A DNA stretch of 64,000 nucleotides from the NCBI RefSeq assembly GCF_030867095.1, contig NC_081824.1, positions 124,070,162 to 124,134,161 of the forward strand, in the 5' to 3' direction. Made by a program: the position numbers and the translations under genes. The notes beneath the pieces are model-generated. The model was not told the origin of the DNA. It saw only the letters and a list, made by a program, of their open reading frames with translations, and ran no database searches. This document shows, piece by piece, positions 58,401 to 64,000 of the stretch (positions within the stretch are counted from its first letter, which is position 1; every line of letters begins with the position of its first letter). This DNA comes from Alligator mississippiensis (Eukaryota > Chordata > Crocodylia > Alligatoridae).

Positions 58401-61400
58401 GTGCTTGGAAGTTGGACAGCCTTGCTTTAGGGGCAGATAGAAGAATTCCATTAATCTTCCAGTGTTAACATTTTAAACTTTAACACGGTTTAAACCTTGC
58501 TTAATTTAGTATGACTGTGCCTCCATGTGCATGCAAGTAGGAATTTATGTTCTTATTGTGAGATTTAAGCATGCAGCCAGAAAAGGGAATGCTAGTAATA
58601 GTTCTGCAACGACTTGAAGTAGAGGAGTAGTTTGTGGCCCCTGCATATAACTTTTAGAGGGAGTCTTATTTTCTGCAGTACACGATACGTATATTAACAA
58701 ATAGCAGTAATTATCACAACTGAAAATTAACTCTAATTGTACGTAGAACTCCTAAGAAATCTTTGTAACTACTGTATATGTTTTCAAAATGCCACTGAGT
58801 TAGGTTTTATCAGCTTTTAGAAATGGGGAAATTGAGGCTGGCATGTTTGTGACTTGCCTAGGGCTAAAGAGAAATTTTGGTGGTGCTGAAACTAGAATTT
58901 ATTAATCCCCTGTGTTCCAGTTCTATGTTTAGACTGTTGGATATACATAACTTATAATGAACAAGTATTGTTTTTAATTAAAACAATATGCATTGCCAAA
59001 TTAAACCCAGTCTTTGCTTGGAAGGAATTCTTCCTCCCTTTGTTTAAGGAATATTTATAAACGCTATAAAGATCTCTGTTAAGTGCAAATTAGCACTTAT
59101 GGATTTGGATGGCTTGGTTATGTAATGGAAACTTCAATTCAATCCTTCTCTCTCTCTATCTCAGGACCTCGTTTGGATTTTGACCCTGATATTGTTGCAG
59201 CTCTTGATGATGACTTTGACTTTGACAATCCAGATAATCTTCTTGAAGACGACTTTATTTTAAAGGCCAGTGAACCAGGGAATGGAGATTGCCGGTATAT
59301 GAAGTTTACAGAACTTTTAAACAATGTAACAATTACTGTTAATATTGCTAATATTTTTTTTTCATATCTATCTGTTAGGAAACCAGAAAGGATTCATATT
59401 ATAAATTAGGCTTATGCTTGATACCAGATCTGTGGTTTAAACAAAGGCATTAGCAGGCATCGTTTTGCCAGTGCTCTTCAAGTGCAGATTCATTTTGTCC
59501 TGGGTTAAGGCTGTTAAGTGGGAATCTTTTGCCAGCACTAACATCACAAATAAATGTGTATATGCCTTACATTTTCAAGTTGGTTTAACACAATTTCAAA
59601 ACTTGCCAGTATGATAGCCAGTAATGTTTCCAGAGGCCCTTTAAATACACTTCAGTGACAATTTAAAAAAAAATCTAAAATCCATCACTTCATATTATTT
59701 CTAGCTTTAGCCATTGGTACCACTTCTACAGTATAACGAGCACTTAAGCAATTTTACTAGTATTAATACACCAATATTCTACTCCTTTTCTTTCCTTTGG
59801 CCAATTCCTGATGTATAAGAAATCAGAAATGTTACTAGTGAATTACATTGTTGATGGCCAATAGAGAAGCATTTTGACCATAGACCTTAAAAATTTACTA
59901 GATTACACTCTTTCACTTTAATTTTAACAGCAGTCTTACTGTTAAACTTGATCTTTTTTGTACCTGCACGAGGAGAACCTTTGTCTCTTTTCTTAAACTT
60001 CATCCATATGATGCTAAACTACTTTAGCATAAACTTAAGCCATGGTGAAATAACATAGAGTAGTAGGCAGGTCAATGGGCATTTTCCTTTTTAATTTTTA
60101 GTGGCTCTGACACTGAGGATGAAGGTGAATGGGAAGATGTGGATGATGATGAAAGTGACAGTGATGGAGATTATGATTCAGAAGGTCCTTTATCAGACGA
60201 TGGAAGAGTCAATGGAGAGATGAAGGAGTTTCTTTTCATGCAAGAGGAGACCAAGAGCCGATTCACAGATTATTCCTTGACTTCTTCAGTCATGAGAAGA
60301 AATGAACAGCTTACCCTGCTGGATGACAGATTTGAGAAGGTGAGGCAGCTTAGGGATACATATACCAAGAAGAGCAGATATCATTTGAAAATACTGTTCT
60401 GTTTTTATTTTTTCATTTCGGTCTTGCAGTCTGATCCACACAGGTATCCCTTGTGCCTGTGCAGAATCCTCATAGCATAGGTCTTTAGCTCTCAGTGGTG
60501 TTATGAGTTCTTCACAAACATTGTGTGATATGCAGTGCAAACTTAAAACAGCTTGCATTAGATATAGTTTGTATTCTCATTCATTTTAAAAGCGCTAGCG
60601 ATATAATCCTAATGTTGACTCTTTTTTTCACACCTCACAACTTCCTTATTCTTCTCCCCCCTGCCCCCAGCCTCCCAGATCATAATTGGTTTTCATAACT
60701 AATAACGAACTGCTTGCAGGAAGATGCTGAATCCTAGGTAGTAGAGACACATTTTTTTTTTTCATCCCCATTTGTAATTTTGTAGGGGTACTTTTCTCTT
60801 GTTAGATGGTGTTATACCAGGGGTGCTCAACCCCTGGCCCGCAGGTCAGATCTGGCTCCTGACACCGTCTCATCCAGCTTGCAGGACTCCCCACAGGTCC
60901 TGCAGAGAGCCCTGTGAGCTGTGGCCATGTGTAGGGAATATAATGTGCAGGGCAACATGGGGTCTGATCTCAGCACACGGGGTGCCATGGGACCCCAAGA
61001 GTCCTATCCCATCCAGGCAAGGACAGCACAGAGCCTGATCCAGCCCTAGGACTGACCCCAGGCCATTCTTCTGGCCTGTGGAGCTGAAATGGAGACCACT
61101 GTATTAAGCAAATTATATTTTTAAGGTGTATTACATCTTTTATACAATAAGCACACAAAGTAAAACTTTTCTGTTAAACAACATTGGCCTTTTATTTCAT
61201 CATCATCCCCAAGGCAAAAATGAAATTTGATTGTATCATGTTGAAAGGTAACTTCAATGGGGAAGATAGAGCTACCCTATTATTTTATTCTATAGATTTG
61301 TTTAAAAAATGTGTAGAAAGAAAGTAGAATGGAAAATATTACTGGACTATTTTAGATTTTCATACTCAAATCAGCTTATGAACAAATTTGCTTAGCATAC

Positions 61401-62850
61401 AAAATGCAGTGTACATGCAAATGTTCTGTTTTTCATTTTTAGTTCTATGAACAGTTTGACGAAGATGAGATTGGAGCATTGGATAATGTGGAATTAGAAG
61501 GCTACATTGACACTGATAGTCTTCGGTTACAGGAAGTCCTGAATGACTACTATAAAGAGAAAGCTAAGGAGTATGTGCAATACACTTTGCTTTTGATTTA
61601 CTATAAGTAGCTCTAAGTGTTGATGCATTGTAACTTGCTTTTGCCAAAAAATCTTTGTAAAGTATTCTATCTTACATTATCACTGAATCACACTATGCTC
61701 TCTACTGGCTAAATGTATATGACCCAATTTGTTGCTTCCAGAGTGGGGCGAGTACATCTTTAACAGGCAGTTGTCCTGATGATACAGTCCCAAAAAACAT
61801 TGGGACTATATTATCAAAACACTGTGCCAAGTACTCTTGAAAGTGGAGGGGGGTTATTTAGTTAATCTACTTTTTATACTTCAAATGTATAAACCAGTGG
61901 GTTATTGTGAAGGCACTTGAAGAAGACAGAGGAAGGGACTTTTGTCCTACATGAAATATAAGACTATGTCCACATTAAACTTGATATATCCAGCTGCAGT
62001 GCCCTCAAGCTTGCAGTCAGTATTGCTCCCTGTGGGCTATACCTACTAGACCAGAAGCAGTGAAGCCACATCCACGCGACACTTCCAGTAGTCTAATTTT
62101 CACTGCTGAGTGACAGTGCCATTTAGCCAGTCCCTCAGTCTAAGAAGCTTGCCTGTAATACTAGATGGATACAGTTGCTGTGCTTCCAGTTTAGAAGGTA
62201 TGCTGAAGGGCACTATTGTAGGACACAATAAACTTACTCAGCAGATATGGGCTAAGAGTATTTAAAAGAAGTACATGTAGGAAAGGCTTTCCTGTTATAA
62301 GGAAAAGCTCAACAAAGAGTTAAGTTAAAGTGAAATTATTTTTTAATATTCCTGCCTCCCACACTTTTCTGTTTTCTCAAAAAGCTGTGTGAAACTTGAT
62401 ACTCTTGAATCCTGTGAAGATTTAGACGCTCCCATGAATGAGAAGCATGAGGAAGGAGAAGAAATTGTAACTTTAGTTATTGAAGAAACCAAAGAAAAAT
62501 GGGATTGTGAATCCATTTTGAGTAAGTGTATAACATTCCTTTGCTTTTTCCACAGGTAATAAAGCAGGTGACAGATCGTCTGGTTATTTGTAGAAAAGTT
62601 TCTAGTCAAAATAGCTTGCACATCTGACTGGCAGATTCATCAGATATTCTCAATAAACAAATTTATTTTTCAGTGTTATGTGAAAATTACCCACAATTAG
62701 TTATGATTCTTTCAAATAATGTATAACTTTTAAAAATTGTAAAGTAAGAGAACCACTTCTTAGTTCAATTCACTTTTTTTTTTTTTATTTGCTTTAGGTA
62801 CATACTCAAACTTGTACAATCATCCAAAACTTATTGAGGAACCATCAAAG
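46399..62850 (+). CDS. LTV1: LTV1 ribosome biogenesis factor, coding exons 1 to 9 (3' end outside the window)
   Basis: Joined exons are 46399-46401, 49102-49233, 53829-54017, 57315-57402, 59165-59294, 60102-60339, 61443-61570, 62385-62521 and 62798-62850. They total 1,098 bases, or 366 codons with no internal stop. The human protein is about 475 residues, so about 100 C-terminal residues lie beyond 64000. Landmarks are the basic N-terminus PHKRKKPFIEKKKAVTFH, KYGVFFDDDYDYLQHLKE, SSVFASEFEEDVGLLNK, a run of acidic blocks (DDDFDFDNPDNLLEDDF and EWEDVDDDESDSDGDYDS), SSVMRRNEQLTL, LQEVLNDYYKEKAK and STYSNLYNHP. LTV1 joins pre-40S particles, contacts uS3 and the BYSL/ENP1 module, and is released after CK1-family phosphorylation before final 40S maturation (established knowledge). 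All intron phases are consistent. Confidence 0.95.
47312..47498. mobile_element. hAT-type MITE, 187 bp
   Basis: Ends caggagcaggcaa and ttgcccacccctg. It is flanked by TACTGGTG (47304-47311) and TACTAGTG (47499-47506), 7 of 8 identical. Confidence 0.75.
48087..48179. repeat. Perfect 20-bp inverted repeat around an A-rich loop
   Basis: The arm at 48087-48106 (atcctggttttctctgattt) is the exact reverse complement of 48160-48179. The spacer is 53 bases and includes a run of 15 A. Probably a small MITE or a fragment of one. Confidence 0.7.
49102..49233 (+). CDS. LTV1: LTV1 exon 2: basic N-terminus
   Basis: This exon has 44 codons between tcttttgcag and gtaaat. It encodes the Lys/Arg-rich start, then FHLVHRSQRDPL and PQRVLLPAQK. 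This is the most conserved N-terminal block of the LTV1 family. Confidence 0.94.
50050..52180 (+). pseudogene. CR1 pol-like frame (endonuclease and reverse transcriptase), broken
   Basis: The endonuclease start reads LYTNARSLGSKQEELVLLL; reverse transcriptase blocks include NYRPIGLTSVPGNILEKMI and GFVAGRSCLTNLISFYDQV. The frame shifts several times (for example near 50280-50350 and 51720) and has stops. The catalytic box that is normally FADD reads FVND at 52000-52011, so the active-site Asp pair is lost. Such an enzyme would normally drive target-primed reverse transcription; this copy cannot. Confidence 0.85.
52352..53068. mobile_element. GC-rich DNA transposon nested in the CR1
   Basis: A perfect 13-bp inverted repeat, gttccctctaagg (52355-52367) and ccttagagggaac (53049-53061), brackets a GC-rich interior that contains large internal inverted repeats around caggcagcagctcctcccc. 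It splits CR1 coding sequence. Possible 8-bp duplications TCCTGCTC and TCCCGCTG (6 of 8) suggest hAT. Long open frames on both strands here are low-complexity. Confidence 0.7.
53829..54017 (+). CDS. LTV1: LTV1 exon 3
   Basis: This exon has 63 codons, with acceptor aatttcaag and consensus donor gtaagt. The first residue is Gly, followed by DDDKRREEQRKYGVFFDDDY. The second half, SGPSELVPSVSGPQNR to EEEIQQIP, is less conserved than the first half. It lies just downstream of the CR1 copy that fills the preceding intron. Confidence 0.92.
54330..56230. repeat. Unclassified retroelement-like repeat block with tandem units
   Basis: Purine-rich sequence built from ccagggcccagag-type segments. Two diverged tandem units with a period of about 265 bp occupy about 54895-55424. 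The block ends with a 13-bp perfect stem (56167-56179 and 56187-56199, ctctgattggctg) and a (GACA)n tract. It resembles LTR or leader sequence of a retroelement, but I see no coding domain, so the class is open. Confidence 0.4.
56203..56226. repeat. (GACA)n microsatellite
   Basis: About five gaca/caga units directly after the 56167-56199 stem. Confidence 0.85.
57315..57402 (+). CDS. LTV1: LTV1 exon 4
   Basis: This 88-bp exon after tttttttag reads VPSINLPSSVFASEFEEDVG and LLNKAAPVS. It ends one base into the Gly codon completed by the next exon. Confidence 0.94.
57403..59164 (+). other. LTV1 intron 4
   Basis: Contains a hAT-type MITE at 58192-58424 and a fragment of another near 57745 (gcagtggtggcgaac). 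Otherwise unremarkable. Confidence 0.7.
58192..58424. mobile_element. hAT-type MITE, 233 bp
   Basis: Perfect 15-bp inverted ends caaggctgtccaact and agttggacagccttg. It is flanked by CTTTGGGG (58184-58191) and CTTTAGGG (58425-58432), 7 of 8 identical. Confidence 0.85.
59165..59294 (+). CDS. LTV1: LTV1 exon 5: first acidic block
   Basis: This 130-bp exon after ctctatctcag reads PRLDFDPDIVAALDDDFDFD and continues NPDNLLEDDFILKA. The last codons (SEPGNGDC plus CG) fall in the least conserved part of the protein. The donor gtatat is weak, but the phase fits the next exon exactly. Confidence 0.9.
59295..60101 (+). other. LTV1 intron 5
   Basis: AT-rich; I see no repeat or gene in it. Confidence 0.6.
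60102..60339 (+). CDS. LTV1: LTV1 exon 6: second acidic block and SSVMRRNEQ motif
   Basis: The largest LTV1 exon here (238 bp) follows taatttttag. It reads GSDTEDEGEWEDVDDDES, a Ser/Asp-rich stretch, then EETKSRFTDYSLTSSVMRRN and EQLTLLDDRFEK. The donor is gtgagg. The many Ser-Asp/Glu pairs are the type of site used by acidophilic kinases (inference). Confidence 0.93.
60340..61442 (+). other. LTV1 intron 6
   Basis: Contains a hAT-like element at about 60818-61101 (caggggtgctcaacccctgg to agaccactg) whose target duplication is not recognisable. Otherwise AT-rich. Confidence 0.6.
61443..61570 (+). CDS. LTV1: LTV1 exon 7
   Basis: This 128-bp exon after tcatttttag reads FYEQFDEDEIGALDNVELEG and continues to LQEVLNDYYKEKAK. 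The donor is gtatgt. Two bases (GA) carry over to make Asp with the next exon. Confidence 0.94.
61571..62384 (+). other. LTV1 intron 7 with a small palindrome
   Basis: Arms 61778-61792 (gatgatacagtccca) and 61801-61815 pair at 13 of 15 positions, with wider weak pairing out to gagtac / gtactc (about 61750-61838). Probably a short MITE. Confidence 0.5.
62385..62521 (+). CDS. LTV1: LTV1 exon 8
   Basis: This 137-bp exon has acceptor ctcaaaaag, with an unusual A-run just before the AG, and consensus donor gtaagt. It reads CVKLDTLESCEDLDAPMNEK, then an acidic stretch and VIEETKEKWDCESIL. Confidence 0.92.
62798..62850 (+). CDS. LTV1: LTV1 exon 9 (last exon inside the window)
   Basis: This 53-bp exon follows a long T tract and gctttag. 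It reads STYSNLYNHPKLIEEPSK with donor gtaaaa. No further LTV1 exon is recognisable between 62851 and 64000, so the C-terminal coding region lies to the right. Confidence 0.92.
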
Positions 62851-64000
62851 GTAAAAGCCTTTTATTCTTTACTGTATGAAGTGCGTAGAATTCTGAGCAC
62901 ATTTTGTATAGTTAAGAGACCGCTATTTTCTAAGGGTACACCAATAGAGATTTTTGGAGCCAATACCAATAACCGATTTTTAAGGAGGCATATTAGCCAA
63001 TACTGATCCAATTTCCGATTTGCAGCCTGGCAGCTTGGAGAGCTGCGTTCAGCTGGTAAGTCTGTTGTGGTGGAACAGGAGGGGGAAAGGCTGGTGGCAG
63101 TGCTGGCAGGGCAGCTACCAGGGGGCTGCAGCCACCCCTAAGTTTTCCATACCCCCCCACTCCCAGTGCTGCTACTGCCCAGCACGAGTGCAGCCTGGCC
63201 CAGCCCCCACTGGGAAGAGTCCAGCACAGCCCTGGCCCCAGCCTGTAGGGCCAGCCTACCCCACGCAGATCTGGGGGCACACCCCCCCCATGCCCTTCTG
63301 GGGTGCACATAGCGGCGGGAGCCACCCCCCTGGATGTGCCATAGCTCCATTGCATGCCCCGATCTACCCCAGCTGTGCAGTGCCTGCCCCAGCCACACTC
63401 CCTCCCTTCCCTCCACCCTCTCTTTCCACCACAACAGACTTAGCAGCTTTATGTAGCTCTCCAAGCTGTCAGGCTGTGCTCCTTGCTGCCTACATGCTGC
63501 ACTATGGCTGAATGCATGCACAGGGCATTTATCAACCAAACGATTGGCCACATCAGGCTGATACAGTCAATTTTCTTTATCGGTGCCAATTCAATATCAG
63601 ACCAATGTATTGGTGCACCTCTACTATTTTCCCAATGGCTGCATTTTTTTCTTTAAGTTGAGCTACAAGTGAGGAGAATGTGCTTTGTTTTTACTTTGTC
63701 GTACTATATACAGGTGAGTTAGAAAGTGTTGCATTTGTCAGAGTATATCCTTAAATAAGATGTCTCAAGCCACTGATGTGAATAAGAATACTGCCATGCT
63801 GGCCATCACTACATACTTTTTGAACATAAAGTTAATACTATTAGTTGCCATCAGCAGATTCAACGAAGAGAAGCTAAGTTTAGATTCATGCATTCAGAAA
63901 TCTCCCAGAAGGTTCCTATTTTTAAAAATGTAAAGAAATAAGACGGAAGCATTAAGGCAAAGCTTAGTTATTATAAACACTGGCAATTTTAAGTTTGTGT
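62851..64000 (+). other. LTV1 intron 9, truncated by the window
   Basis: Contains the hAT-type element at 62931-63623. No tenth exon is visible before the window ends. Confidence 0.7.
62931..63623. mobile_element. hAT-type nonautonomous element, 693 bp, exact 8-bp duplication
   Basis: Flanked by CTATTTTC at 62923-62930 and 63624-63631, identical. Ends taagggtacaccaat and attggtgcacctcta form inverted repeats. A deeper inverted pair lies inside (cagcttggagagctgc near 63030 and agctctccaagctgtc near 63455). The interior is GC-rich and encodes no transposase. Confidence 0.9.

Noticed and set aside
1..64000. CRISPR array, operon or prokaryotic mobile island
   Set aside because: Spliced vertebrate genes and vertebrate transposons throughout; no regularly spaced direct repeats.

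Overview
This window is vertebrate nuclear DNA, most likely from a crocodilian, with a turtle as the second choice. I infer this from small exons spread over tens of kilobases with GT/AG introns, decayed CR1 LINEs of the sauropsid type, and abundant short palindromic and hAT-type DNA transposons. Nothing bacterial, plasmid-like or viral-genomic is present apart from one solo LTR.

Two genes lie head to tail on the + strand. From 487 to 29805 are the last six coding exons of a phosphatase-and-actin-regulator (PHACTR) gene: three C-terminal RPEL actin-binding motifs, the PP1-binding tail and the stop codon. From 46399 to the right edge is LTV1, a 40S ribosome assembly and export factor. Nine coding exons (366 codons) are inside the window and the C-terminal part lies outside. 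In human, PHACTR2 and LTV1 are neighbours on chromosome 6q24 in the same orientation, so this neighbourhood identifies the first gene as PHACTR2. The two proteins have no shared pathway; the pairing is conserved synteny.

Layout: 1-29789 holds PHACTR2 exons and repeat-filled introns. 29806 to about 37180 is AT-rich, nearly repeat-free sequence that I read as a long 3' UTR with several AATAAA signals. 37181-45480 is an intergenic spacer of foldback and hAT elements. 45480-46520 is a CpG-rich promoter with two palindromic CREs, two NRF1-like sites and a YY1-type site. 46402-64000 is LTV1 with its introns. The second LTV1 intron carries a CR1 copy of about 4 kb, itself interrupted by a DNA transposon.

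Notable points are a GC-AG intron in PHACTR2, an LTV1 first exon that codes only the start methionine, a CpG-rich solo LTR with an exact 5-bp target duplication, six small hAT-type elements with 7/8 or 8/8 target duplications, and several large foldback elements. I found no evidence for a novel multi-gene system.
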